Shown in pieces: positions 26,150 to 34,603 of a stretch of DNA of 64,000 nt (its first letter is position 1; each line of letters starts with the position of its first letter). The DNA is from Croceibacterium ferulae. GTDB taxonomy: Bacteria > Pseudomonadota > Alphaproteobacteria > Sphingomonadales > Sphingomonadaceae. Where the stretch lies: positions 478,272-542,271 of the forward strand of contig NZ_QZVQ01000002.1 in the NCBI RefSeq assembly GCF_003660445.1, in the 5' to 3' direction. The translations under genes were made by a program, and so were the position numbers. The notes beneath the pieces were generated by a model. That model saw only the letters and a list, made by a program, of their open reading frames with translations, was not told the DNA's origin and ran no database searches.

Positions 26150-27322
26150 CTACCGGCGGCAGGTCAGGCGATAGACCGTGGCGGGCGGCAGGTTCCACCA
26201 CGCAGTACCCGTCCGTTCCGCCGCCAGGCCAAGCCGGTGCAGCATGTCGGCAGGCACGGAACAGCGCCGGCCATATGTGAACAAGGTGCAGGCGGCGCCG
26301 GACTGCAGCCGGGCGAATGTGGCGGCGAGCACCGCCTCCACTGCGGGCGCGGGCATGTTCAGCAGCCCCAGCCCGCACACGGCCGCCCCGAACGGGATAG
26401 TGCCCGCGTGCGGCTCATCCGCAATCTCGGCGGCATCGACGGACAGGATCGTGGCCGCGGGGAACCGCCGGGACAGCAGGCCGGCCAGCGCACCATCCAG
26501 CTCCACCAGCGTCAGTGCGGATTCCGGCACGCCGCGTTCGATCAGGCGCTGGGCGAACACGCCCGTACCGCTGCCGAGTTCGAGCACCGGACCTGTGCCG
26601 GCATCGATGTCCCGCGTGATCAGCGTGGCAAGCGCCCGGCCCGACGGGACCAGCGATGCCACTGCCAGCGGATCGCGCCACCAGGCCCGCAGGAAGCGCA
26701 GCCGGTCCGCCCACCGTGCGGTCATCGCGCTGCGCCAGCGGCCAATCGGTCGCCGCAGCAACAGCACCAATCCGGTGCCGGCCGCAAGCAGCAGGCAGAC
26801 CAGCGTCAGGTTGATCGATCCGCCGCCCAGCCGGGCCAACAGATAGCCCAGAGCGATGAAGGCGCCGTTCCAGACCGCCAGTCCCCCCAGCATGCGGGGC
26901 AGGAACCGACGCGGATCGGCCCGCATCGCCCCACCGATCAGCGGCGCCAGCAGGCGGACGGTCGGCAGCATCTGCGTGGTGAACGGCAGCCCCGATCCAC
27001 CCCGGCGCGCGGCGCGCAGCCAGCGGCCCCAGCGATCACGCCGCCGCATCAGCGGCTGCAGGCCCGTACCCCCGACGCGTGTCACGGCCAGGCCGGCCGC
27101 GTAGCTGCCGGCAGCGCCCAGGCTGCTGCCGGCGACGGACAGCGACAGCGCCGTGGACAGGCACCACAGCCCTTCGGCCGCGGCGATGCCGAAGGCGGCG
27201 AACAGGCCCTGCGAAGGCAGGATGGGAACCACCCGCTCCATCAGCGAGAGGACGAAGACCCCGGCGATACCCATCGGCGCAACCAGCAGCAATGCGGTGC
27301 CGACCGGATCGGCGCCGATCAT
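26150..27322 (-). CDS. Fusion of DedA-family membrane domain and phospholipid N-methyltransferase-like domain
   Basis: 390 residues. Residues 1-195 are a DedA/VTT membrane domain: LMERVVPILPSQ near 27-38 and MLPTVRLLAPLIGGAMR near 118-134 correspond to the two re-entrant regions of DedA proteins. The usual PSE acidic residue is Gln here. Residues about 205-390 form a class I SAM methyltransferase: RDPLAVASLVPSGRALA, then motif I VLELGSGTGVF (246-256) and TLVELD, most like PmtA-type phosphatidylethanolamine methyltransferases. DedA proteins move lipids across membranes, so the fusion may link lipid movement with headgroup methylation; this is inference. It lies 37 bases downstream of the MipA/OmpV gene, probably in one operon. 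Confidence 0.8.
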   Translation of the reverse strand: MIGADPVGTALLLVAPMGIAGVFVLSLMERVVPILPSQGLFAAFGIAAAEGLWCLSTALSLSVAGSSLGAAGSYAAGLAVTRVGGTGLQPLMRRRDRWGRWLRAARRGGSGLPFTTQMLPTVRLLAPLIGGAMRADPRRFLPRMLGGLAVWNGAFIALGYLLARLGGGSINLTLVCLLLAAGTGLVLLLRRPIGRWRSAMTARWADRLRFLRAWWRDPLAVASLVPSGRALATLITRDIDAGTGPVLELGSGTGVFAQRLIERGVPESALTLVELDGALAGLLSRRFPAATILSVDAAEIADEPHAGTIPFGAAVCGLGLLNMPAPAVEAVLAATFARLQSGAACTLFTYGRRCSVPADMLHRLGLAAERTGTAWWNLPPATVYRLTCRR

Positions 27323-27358
27323 GATTGGCGTCCCTGCGCAGGCAAGGTCATCGCCGCC

Positions 27359-28144
27359 TCAGAACCGGTAAGACAGCGCGATGCCGCCCAACGGTTGCCA
27401 GCGGCGACCATCTTCGGTGATCGGACTGTCCGCCGGATCGCCGACCAGATAGTTCGCACCGACGCGCCCGATCACGCCCCAGTGCCGGCTGAAGTAATGT
27501 CCGACACTCAGCCCGGCACCGACGTCGCGGAAGCCCGCGCTCGGATCATAGGCCGCCAGGCCGCTGCGCACCGCATCGGCCGGCAGGACGCCGAAATAGG
27601 TGCGGGTATAGTCCGCACTTGCCCAGGTGGTCTGCGCATCCAGCGACACGAACGTGTCGCCGGTGCGGAGCGCGGCATAGCTGGCAGTGCCGGTGACCAG
27701 CAGGCCGTCATGCACCTGTGACACATCGTGTAATGCGGTCACCTCCAGCTGCACCGCACCCTGCCCCAGGGCATTCCCACCGAAGCGGTAACCCGCAAAG
27801 ATGCCAGCCTCCACCGCCATGTCGATCTCCGGCAGCAGGCCGACGGGGCCGTCCACATCGCCACGATCCAGCCGTGGGCCGATCACCGGCCCTGCGGAAA
27901 GCCGCGGATCGGCCATCAGGTCGACCCGGCCCCGCAGGCCGCGCAGTTCGACGGTGATATCGCCGACGCGCAGATCGCCGAACACCAGCGGGATGGCGCG
28001 GACATCGTCCGATCCGTCATAGTCGGGTGCAATACCCGGACCGGCTGCGATCTGGCCATGCAGGCCACCACTGGAAGGGGCCTCCTGCGCCGCGCAAGGC
28101 AATGCGGCACAGCAGGCAAGCAGGGCAGAAAGGACGAGGCGCAT
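27359..28144 (-). CDS. MipA/OmpV family outer-membrane protein
   Basis: About 261 residues from the ATG at 28144, with AGGAG eight bases upstream; the frame is open to 28213 but the Sec signal (MRLVLSALLACCAALPCAAQ) begins at this ATG. The mature protein alternates short beta strands, with GIAPDYDGSDDVRAIPLVFGD near the start and a final Phe (GGIALSYRF), as in MipA/OmpV barrels. The family scaffolds murein enzymes or acts as a porin. It is the first gene of a likely two-gene operon with the DedA-methyltransferase fusion. Confidence 0.85.
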   Translation of the reverse strand: MRLVLSALLACCAALPCAAQEAPSSGGLHGQIAAGPGIAPDYDGSDDVRAIPLVFGDLRVGDITVELRGLRGRVDLMADPRLSAGPVIGPRLDRGDVDGPVGLLPEIDMAVEAGIFAGYRFGGNALGQGAVQLEVTALHDVSQVHDGLLVTGTASYAALRTGDTFVSLDAQTTWASADYTRTYFGVLPADAVRSGLAAYDPSAGFRDVGAGLSVGHYFSRHWGVIGRVGANYLVGDPADSPITEDGRRWQPLGGIALSYRF

Positions 28145-28648
28145 GGGATAAACTCCTGTGAAGGACTTGGGGGGCCATCGGGCGCCGCTGGTGCAGCAAC
28201 GCCCGATGGCCACGGCATTGGCCGAGGGGGGAGAACGGCGAATGCCATCCGGACCGGCGACATGGTGGGGTCGAGGTCGGCCGGCCGAATTGCGTGATCG
28301 GAACGGCAGTCATTGGTGCTGCCGGAACCGCGCTGCTATGAAGGACTGAAGCCCACCGGGATCAGCAGCCCCGGCAGCAATGGCGCGCCCTGAACTGGAG
28401 CAATGCCAGACGTGTCATTAGAAGTATAACTGATCGATCTATCTGACAAATAAGTGTGTTACAAAGGTGACGGCAACAGAAACGCAGGATATATCGAAAA
28501 AGATCGTCAGCCTTCTACGTGACGCTCTACTTCTGATGACAAACATCTTTCTGCATTGTCGATGGAGATGGTTGACCTTCGGTGGCAATCTGACATGATG
28601 TCTTTGTCTCGCTTGGTTTTCGCATGCTCAAGCTAGAGGGACATCGAA
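28145..28648. other. 504-bp divergent intergenic region ahead of the first AraC gene
   Basis: No gene is supported. From about 28400 to 28640 it is clearly AT-richer than its surroundings, as expected of a regulatory region. A short dyad GACAT-G-ATGTC lies at 28592-28602, 46 bases before the AraC start. I could not identify a convincing promoter pair. Confidence 0.5.
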
Positions 28649-29689
28649 ATGAACAGAATACCGGATGCCGCGAAAATCTTGCCTTTTCCTCCAGGGCAGA
28701 GCCGTCTGCCGGATGGGCGGGAGCCGCACCGTGCCCCACCGACGCTGGTCATGGCGCTGATGGATGTGATCGAGGCGCAGGGTGGCGGCGAGGGGCAGTT
28801 CCTGACTCCGATGGAAGGCGTGCGGATCGTGCGCTCGTGTCAGGAGATCATGCCGATCCGCAACATCTACCGCCCGTCGCTGTGCGTGGTGGTGAAGGGT
28901 GCCAAGGAGATCATGTTCGGCGACACCTCCCTGCACTACTATGAAATGGATTGCCTGGTGGTCAGCGTGGAGATCCCGGCCAAGGGCCGCATGGTCGGTG
29001 CCACGCCGGAGAAACCCTATCTCGGCATCACCATCGATTTCGACGTAGCCATGCTGCGCGACGTCATGCAGCAGCTGGCCAGACCGCCCGTGCCGTCCTC
29101 CGCTGACGGAGCCTGCGTGTTCGTCGGGCAGGTCGACGAACGGCTGGCGGACTGCATCGAGCGGTTGGTCCGCATCAGCAAGACGCCGGACGCCGTGCCG
29201 GTGCTGTACCCGGCGGTGATGCGGGAAATCTGCTACTGGCTGCTGACCGGCCCCCATGGCGCGGAAATGGCCAAGCTGGCCCTGCCCGAGAGCCACACCG
29301 AACGGGTGTCGCGCGCGATCCAGCTGCTGCACCGGAAATTTGCCGAGACACTGCGGGTCGAACAGCTGGCGGAGGTCGCGCATATGAGCCCGTCTTCCTT
29401 CCATCACCACTTCAAGCAGATGACATCCATGTCGCCGCTGCAGTTCCAGAAGCAGCTGCGCCTGCTGGAAGCGCGGCGGCTGATGGTGGCGGAAGCGGCC
29501 AATGTGTCGGAGGCGGCGTTCCAGGTCGGCTACGAAAGCGCATCGCAGTTCAGCCGCGAATATACCCGCACCTTCGGCGTCGCGCCCAAGCGGGACGTGA
29601 TGAATTTCCGCGCGCTGCTGGCGCAGGCCCGGCGGCAGACCGGGGAGCGTCTAGGCCAGCTGACCGGTGCCGGAGGATCAGGCATGTAA
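28649..29689 (+). CDS. AraC family transcriptional regulator (AraC_N type)
   Basis: 346 residues. The N-terminal effector domain (about 60-215) is of the AraC_N type (RNIYRPSLCVVVKGAKEIMFG). Two C-terminal helix-turn-helix units follow (about 240-335: SPSSFHHHFKQMTSMSPLQFQKQLRLLEARRL and VGYESASQFSREYTRTFG). Two close paralogues lie at 38568 and 47349. The downstream SDR gene is a probable target: a candidate AraC operator overlaps the end of this gene at 29674. Confidence 0.9.
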   Translation: MNRIPDAAKILPFPPGQSRLPDGREPHRAPPTLVMALMDVIEAQGGGEGQFLTPMEGVRIVRSCQEIMPIRNIYRPSLCVVVKGAKEIMFGDTSLHYYEMDCLVVSVEIPAKGRMVGATPEKPYLGITIDFDVAMLRDVMQQLARPPVPSSADGACVFVGQVDERLADCIERLVRISKTPDAVPVLYPAVMREICYWLLTGPHGAEMAKLALPESHTERVSRAIQLLHRKFAETLRVEQLAEVAHMSPSSFHHHFKQMTSMSPLQFQKQLRLLEARRLMVAEAANVSEAAFQVGYESASQFSREYTRTFGVAPKRDVMNFRALLAQARRQTGERLGQLTGAGGSGM

Positions 29690-29708
29690 CAGCGGAGTTC
29701 GGGCATGG
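29674..29708 (+). promoter_or_regulatory. Candidate AraC operator, site 1 (upstream of SDR gene)
   Basis: AGGATCAGGCATG at 29674-29686, with CAGGCATG at 29679 repeated as CGGGCATG at 29700, a 21-base spacing. It lies 98 bases before the SDR start. The same element recurs at 33986, 38436 and 48358. Direct repeats two helical turns apart are typical of AraC sites. Confidence 0.5.
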
Positions 29709-29771
29709 CGCGTGGCGGCACCGATCCTATCCTTGCGGACAGAAACCTGGCCTGCCCGAAAGGATCTCCCC

Positions 29772-30728
29772 ATGCCCCGCTGGACTCATTCCGATATTCC
29801 GTCGCAGGATGGACGCATTGCCATCGTCACCGGCACCGGTGGCCTGGGCTACGAGACTGCACTGGCGCTGGCGCGGGCGGGTGCCGAGGTGATCCTTGCC
29901 GGGCGCAACCCGGACAAGGGGTTCGAGGCGCTCCGCCGCATCCGCGACGCGGCAACGGACGCGACCATCAGCTTCGAAATGCTCGATCTTGCCGATTTGG
30001 CTTCCGTCGCCGCCTTTGCGGAACGGCTTGAACGCCAGCGGAACAGGATCGACCTGCTGGTCAACAATGCCGGGGTGATGACGCCGCCCCGGCGCAAGGT
30101 GACGGCCGATGGCTTCGAACTGCAGCTGGGCACCAACTATCTTGGTCATTTCGCACTGACCGGGCGCCTGCTGCCGCTGCTGTGCAATGGCCAGGATGCG
30201 CGCGTCGTCACCCTGTCCAGCGTCGCCGCGCCCGGCGGCAAGATCGACTTTGCCGACCTCAATGCCAAGAAGCGCTACAAGGCAGGCGAAGTCTACGCCC
30301 AGTCCAAGCTCGCCTGCATGATGTTCGCGTTCGAGCTGCAGCGCCGCAGTGAAGCGGCCGGCTGGCCGATCCGCAGCATGGCCGCGCATCCCGGCATCAG
30401 CCGTACCGACCTGCTGCCTAACGGAGCGGGACCCGCCAGCATCCCGGGCCTGCTGCGCTCCACCCTGCCATTCCTGTTCCAGCCCGCTGCCCAGGGCGCG
30501 CTGCCCACGCTCTATGCCGCCACCGCCCCGCAGGCGGAAGGCGGGGCCTATTACGGTCCTGACAGCTGGGCCGGCATGCGCGGCTACCCCACGCTGGCGA
30601 AGATCCCGCAACAAGCCCAGGACGGCGCGGTGGCCAAGCGCCTGTGGACCGTATCCGAGGCGATGACCGGCGTGCGGTTTGGCCAGCCGGCACTGATCGC
30701 CACCGGCGGCCAAGCCGCGCATGGCTGA
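29772..30728 (+). CDS. SDR family oxidoreductase (retinol-dehydrogenase-like)
   Basis: About 318 residues from the ATG at 29772, seven bases after AAAGGA; the frame extends back into the AraC gene. The NAD(P) motif is TGTGGLGYETALALARAGAEV, followed by NNAGVM and the catalytic YAQSKLA. The length and C-terminal extension fit SDRs that reduce carbonyls of lipophilic or xenobiotic compounds. It is probably controlled by the AraC protein upstream. Confidence 0.85.
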   Translation: MPRWTHSDIPSQDGRIAIVTGTGGLGYETALALARAGAEVILAGRNPDKGFEALRRIRDAATDATISFEMLDLADLASVAAFAERLERQRNRIDLLVNNAGVMTPPRRKVTADGFELQLGTNYLGHFALTGRLLPLLCNGQDARVVTLSSVAAPGGKIDFADLNAKKRYKAGEVYAQSKLACMMFAFELQRRSEAAGWPIRSMAAHPGISRTDLLPNGAGPASIPGLLRSTLPFLFQPAAQGALPTLYAATAPQAEGGAYYGPDSWAGMRGYPTLAKIPQQAQDGAVAKRLWTVSEAMTGVRFGQPALIATGGQAAHG

Positions 30729-30742
30729 GCCGGGCGCCGCCG

Positions 30743-32083
30743 CTAGTGCCGCGAAGCCGCCATCCACCGATCGGCGGTGCGGCATGCCAGTGCGGCCAGG
30801 CCGCTGGCCACCGGCACGATCATCAGCCCGATACCCAGCCCGTTCGGGATGCCCGCGGCTGTCGCCCGGTCACTGATCATGCCGACCAGCAAGGGCCCGA
30901 GGGCCGGACCGATGAGGCTGACCCCGATCAGGGCCAGACTGGACCCCATCGCCTCCCGCCCCGGCCCGGCCACCAGATGCACGCTGCCAAAGGCGAACGG
31001 GAGGATGAAGGTGAAGGCGAACATGGCCGGCGCCATCAGCGCGACGGCCAGCCAGCCGACTGGCGCGACCAGCGCCGCGGCCGTGGTCACCCCGGCCAGC
31101 GCGAACAGGAACGAGGGCAACCGCAGATAGCCGTGGCGGGATCGCACCACCCGGTCGAAGCTGCGCCCGCCCAGCAGCGTGCCCGCAATGCCGGCCAACC
31201 CCTGCAACAACCCGAAGGCCAGGCCGGCTTCGGTCGCACTGAAGCCATGGGATCGCATCAGGAAAGGCGCGCCGAAGGCAAAGAACGGTGCGGCGGCAAG
31301 GCCGGTCGCCGCGGCACAGATGAACAGCCACCGGAATGCCGGCTGGCGAAGCAGGTGCAGGCTCTCCACCAGATACGGCCGGTCGGACCGGCGCCCCAGC
31401 GCAGGCGTGGAACCGATCGCGAGAGCTGCCAGCAGCGCCACCCCCACCCCCATCGCGCCCGCGCCGACCAGCGCGGTGCGCCAGCCCCAGGCATCGCTGA
31501 CCGCCCCGCCGATCCCGAAGCCGGCCATCGCCCCCAGCGGGATACCGACGGAAAAGATGCCGATCGCCATGCCCCGCCGCTCCGGCCTGATCCGCCGAGC
31601 AATCAGCGCATGGGCGGACGGCACCGCCCCCGCCTCCCCCACCGCCACGCCCAGCCGGGTCATGGCCAGGAACGCGAAGCCGGTCGCCAGCCCGCCCAGC
31701 GCGGTCATCCCGCTCCAGGCCAGCGTGCAGGCGACCAGCACCCGCCGCGGCGATCCGCGGTCGGCCATGCGGGCGAGCGGCAGCGACAGCAGCGCATAGC
31801 AGACGGCGAAGGCGATGCCCGTGATGATCCCGATCTGCGTGTCGGACAGGCCGAGTTCCGCCTTGATCGCTTCCGCCAGGATGAACGGCAGGATGCGGTC
31901 GATCTGCGCGAACACACTGACCAGGAACAGCGCGCCCAGCAGCACGGCGGCGCGCAGGCCCGTGACATGGTCGGCCTTAATGTCAGACTCCGCAGGATGG
32001 CGTTGCGCCGACCGGGATGGCGCCGACGCGACTTCCTGTTCCGGCAGACGGGCGGCGCGCGGCCCGGTCACGAGCGGTTGCAC
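30743..32083 (-). CDS. MFS transporter (spinster-like group)
   Basis: 446 residues with twelve predicted hydrophobic helices and the MFS signature after helix 2 (LPLARMADRGSPRRVL), plus FAQIDRILPFILAEAIKAELGLSDTQIGI in helix 1, as in spinster-like permeases. The start is uncertain: a GTG at 32083 lies inside the end of the upstream regulator gene, and another in-frame GTG at 32071 has GGAAGG nine bases upstream. Either start overlaps or abuts the regulator, so the two are translationally coupled. Substrate unknown; efflux is plausible. Confidence 0.82.
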   Translation of the reverse strand: MQPLVTGPRAARLPEQEVASAPSRSAQRHPAESDIKADHVTGLRAAVLLGALFLVSVFAQIDRILPFILAEAIKAELGLSDTQIGIITGIAFAVCYALLSLPLARMADRGSPRRVLVACTLAWSGMTALGGLATGFAFLAMTRLGVAVGEAGAVPSAHALIARRIRPERRGMAIGIFSVGIPLGAMAGFGIGGAVSDAWGWRTALVGAGAMGVGVALLAALAIGSTPALGRRSDRPYLVESLHLLRQPAFRWLFICAAATGLAAAPFFAFGAPFLMRSHGFSATEAGLAFGLLQGLAGIAGTLLGGRSFDRVVRSRHGYLRLPSFLFALAGVTTAAALVAPVGWLAVALMAPAMFAFTFILPFAFGSVHLVAGPGREAMGSSLALIGVSLIGPALGPLLVGMISDRATAAGIPNGLGIGLMIVPVASGLAALACRTADRWMAASRH

Positions 32084-32946
32084 CTTCCCGGATGTTGGCT
32101 CTCCGGCAATCCGCCCAACCCGTCATCCGGCCCCAGCAACACCTCGATCCGAGCGGCACTCTCCGGCGTGGCGGGATTGTAGACGATCATTCCCAGGTCC
32201 GGGCGCCCGTCCACGGCGAAGGCGGAAAACTCCAGCTCTATCAGGCCGTGTTGCGGATGACGCAGGCGCTTCAGCCCGCCGGCATGTCCGACGACATCGT
32301 TCTCCTGCCACAAGGCGGCGAACTCAGGGCTGCGTTGCGACAACTCGTCCACCAGCCGTGCGATCTCCGCCCCCGCACCAGCGCGGGCGGCATCCGCACG
32401 GAACGCCCCCACCACGTAGCGGGCGACCTGCAGCCAGTCGTCCTGCGCCGTCCGGGTACGGGCATTGGTGAACATCAGGCGCAGCACATTGCGCTCCTCG
32501 CGCGGCAGCGTGGCATAATCGGTCAGGAGCGTCGCGGCGGCCCTGTTCCATGCCACGACGTCCCAGGTCGCGGTCTTGATGATCGCGGGACTGAGCGGCA
32601 ACGCATCCAGCACCCGCTGCAGGCGCGGCGTCACGCTCTCCCCCGATGTAAAGCTGCCGGCGGGCGGGCGGCCCAGCCCCAGGACGAACAGATGTTCGCG
32701 CTCGGGCTCGGTCAGCATCAGGCCGGCGGCGATCCGGTCCAGCACATCGGCCGATGGTGCGCCGCCCCGCCCCTGCTCCAGCCAGGTGTACCAGGTGGCG
32801 GAGATGTTGGCGCGTTGCGCAACTTCCTCCCGCCGCAGCCCGGGTGTGCGCCGTCGCCCGCCGAACCCGAACGCCGCCGGATCCATGCGCGATCGCCTGT
32901 CTCTCAGGAAGGTGCCGAGGGGATTGTCGGCAGATTGGTTCGCCAT
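32068..32946 (-). CDS. XRE-type helix-turn-helix regulator with MmyB-like ligand-binding domain
   Basis: 292 residues. The N-terminal HTH (about 10-75) includes RRRTPGLRREEVAQRANISATWYTWLEQGRG, the hallmark of this group. The C-terminal MmyB-like domain (about 105-275) ends with the LELEFSAFAVDGRPDLGMIVYNPATPES type segment. Such regulators usually control a divergent oxidoreductase and bind small ligands. Here the epimerase gene at 33039 is divergent and the MFS gene is co-transcribed. The start codon lies only about 5 bases after the predicted transcription start, so the message may be near-leaderless. Confidence 0.88.
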   Translation of the reverse strand: MANQSADNPLGTFLRDRRSRMDPAAFGFGGRRRTPGLRREEVAQRANISATWYTWLEQGRGGAPSADVLDRIAAGLMLTEPEREHLFVLGLGRPPAGSFTSGESVTPRLQRVLDALPLSPAIIKTATWDVVAWNRAAATLLTDYATLPREERNVLRLMFTNARTRTAQDDWLQVARYVVGAFRADAARAGAGAEIARLVDELSQRSPEFAALWQENDVVGHAGGLKRLRHPQHGLIELEFSAFAVDGRPDLGMIVYNPATPESAARIEVLLGPDDGLGGLPESQHPGRCNRS

Positions 32947-32957
32947 CCCTGTTGATC

Positions 32958-32986
32958 CTTATACCAGGATAAAGTCACTACTTTAA
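32958..32986 (-). promoter_or_regulatory. Candidate promoter of the HTH regulator gene
   Basis: On the minus strand TTAAAG (32981-32986) and TATAAG (32958-32963) are separated by 17 bases, a plausible weak -35 and good -10. The dyad at 32970-32985 overlaps it, which would allow autorepression. Confidence 0.4.
32970..32985. promoter_or_regulatory. Candidate operator, TAAAGT-CACT-ACTTTA
   Basis: A perfect 6-bp inverted repeat with a 4-base spacer lies in the 92-bp gap between the divergent regulator and epimerase genes. This is the usual place and form of an operator for this regulator family. Confidence 0.6.
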
Positions 32987-33038
32987 CAGGATCGCCTCTA
33001 GGCTGATGCCTGCGTCACAGCAACAACGGAGACGCTGC

Positions 33039-33947
33039 ATGAACATCTTCCTGACCGGCGCGACCGGCTTCGTCGGATCGCACATCATCCCTGAACTGCT
33101 GGCCGCGGGCCACTGCGTTACCGGTCTGACCCGTTCCGAGGCAGGCGCCCGCCGCCTGGCCGAAGCCGGCGCCGAGCCATATCGTGGATCGATCGGCGAT
33201 CTGGCCAGCCTGCGCGCCGGGATCGAACGGGCCGACGGTGTGATCCACACGGCCTTCGACCACAACTTTGCGGAATACCGCGCGAACTGCGAGAAGGACG
33301 GGCGGGTGATCGCCACGATGGGCGAAGTCCTGCAAGGGTCCGACCGCCCGTTGCTGATCACCTCCGCCACCGTGCTGGGCGACAATGGGGATGGCCGCCC
33401 GGCGGTCGAAAGCGCGTACTACCCCGACCATCCAATCCCGCGCATCGCCACCGAACAGGCGGGCGAGGCGCTGCTGCAGGCTGGCGTCGACCTGCGCATC
33501 ATTCGCCTTCCGCAGGTGCACGACCCGGTGAAGCAGGGGCTGGTCACGCCTTACATCGACCATGCGCGCCAGACCGGCACGGCGGCCTATGTCGATGATG
33601 GCGCCCAGCGCTGGTGCGCGGGCCATGTCGGCGACGTCGCCCGCCTGTACGCACTCGCGCTGGACCGGGGGCAGAAGGGCGCACGGTACCACGCCGTGGC
33701 AGAGGAAGGCGTGCCCTTCCGCAGCATTGCCGAAGCGGTCGCCCGGGGGCTGGACCTGCCGCTGGTGTCCCTGTCCGGTGCGGCGGCGCAGGACCATTTC
33801 GGGTGGCTGTCCATGTTCGTCGGGCTGGACAAGACGGCTTCCAGCACGTGGACGCAGGAACAGCTCGGCTGGCAGCCGGTCGGACCCGGCCTCATCGCGG
33901 ATCTGGACGCGATGGACTACGCCGATCGAACGGTGCCCGCCATGTAG
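33039..33947 (+). CDS. NAD(P)-binding SDR / epimerase family protein
   Basis: About 302 residues from the ATG at 33039, eight bases after GGAG. The Rossmann motif TGATGFVGSHIIPELLAAGH is at the N-terminus, and ITSATVLGD corresponds to the strand after the substrate site. The canonical YxxxK is replaced by an atypical segment, as in the atypical extended SDRs. It is divergent from the HTH regulator, which most likely represses it. Substrate unknown. Confidence 0.8.
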   Translation: MNIFLTGATGFVGSHIIPELLAAGHCVTGLTRSEAGARRLAEAGAEPYRGSIGDLASLRAGIERADGVIHTAFDHNFAEYRANCEKDGRVIATMGEVLQGSDRPLLITSATVLGDNGDGRPAVESAYYPDHPIPRIATEQAGEALLQAGVDLRIIRLPQVHDPVKQGLVTPYIDHARQTGTAAYVDDGAQRWCAGHVGDVARLYALALDRGQKGARYHAVAEEGVPFRSIAEAVARGLDLPLVSLSGAAAQDHFGWLSMFVGLDKTASSTWTQEQLGWQPVGPGLIADLDAMDYADRTVPAM

Positions 33948-33985
33948 GCACGGGGGCATGGATCGCCAGGTGCAGGCAAGCTCGT

Positions 33986-34020
33986 AGGTTCAGGCAAGAA
34001 AGGTCCGGCTTTCGGCATCC
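33986..34020 (+). promoter_or_regulatory. Candidate AraC operator, site 2 (upstream of IorAB-type genes)
   Basis: AGGTTCAGGCAAGAA at 33986-34000 with CAGGCAAG at 33991 echoed by TCGGCATC at 34012, 21 bases later. It is 147 bases before the Fe-S subunit start. It matches sites 1, 3 and 4. Confidence 0.5.
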
Positions 34021-34132
34021 ATTTGCAGCCCCCATGCGCATATCCCTGTCGCAGAGCCGCAGCGGCTTTTCGACAGGGGCGGCCCGGCCCGGTCGGTCGC
34101 CTGCGCTGGACAGGTCACGGAGGGCCAGCGAG

Positions 34133-34603
34133 ATGATCTACACGCTTCACGTCAATGGCGAGTGGCACCGGGTCGACGACGACGGGCAGACCCCGCTGCT
34201 CTGGGTGCTGCGTGACGCCTTGCGGCTTACCGGCACCAAATATGGCTGCGGCAAGGCGCAGTGCGGCGCCTGCACGGTGCATCTGGACGGCCGCCCGGTG
34301 CGTTCCTGCTCGGTGGCGCTCGCCGACGCAGCCGGGGCGCAGATCGGGACGATCGAGGCAGTCGGCGGTGCCGAAGCCGACGCGGTCACGGAAGCCTGGG
34401 TGGCGCGCGGCGTGCCGCAATGCGGCTTCTGCCAGTCGGGCCAAGTGATGAGCGCGGTGGCGCTGCTGCGTTCCAATCCTGCGCCGACCGACCAGGACAT
34501 CGACCTGGCGATGAGCGGCAATCTGTGTCGCTGCGCCACCTATCCCCGCATCCGGGCGGGCATCCATGACGCCGCCGCCGCGCTTGGCGCAAGCCGGTCG
34601 TGA
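34133..34603 (+). CDS. [2Fe-2S] subunit of molybdenum hydroxylase (isoquinoline 1-oxidoreductase alpha-type)
   Basis: 156 residues. The plant-type [2Fe-2S] site is KYGCGKAQCGACTVH with a fourth Cys in VRSC. The second cluster ligands are CGFCQSGQ and LCRCATY. This is the two-cluster small subunit of XDH-family enzymes; the short form without an FAD domain is IorA-like. The ATG at 34133 follows GGAGGG by about nine bases. The frame is open far upstream but that stretch lies over the epimerase gene. The GTGA overlap couples it to the cytochrome gene. Confidence 0.9.
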   Translation: MIYTLHVNGEWHRVDDDGQTPLLWVLRDALRLTGTKYGCGKAQCGACTVHLDGRPVRSCSVALADAAGAQIGTIEAVGGAEADAVTEAWVARGVPQCGFCQSGQVMSAVALLRSNPAPTDQDIDLAMSGNLCRCATYPRIRAGIHDAAAALGASRS

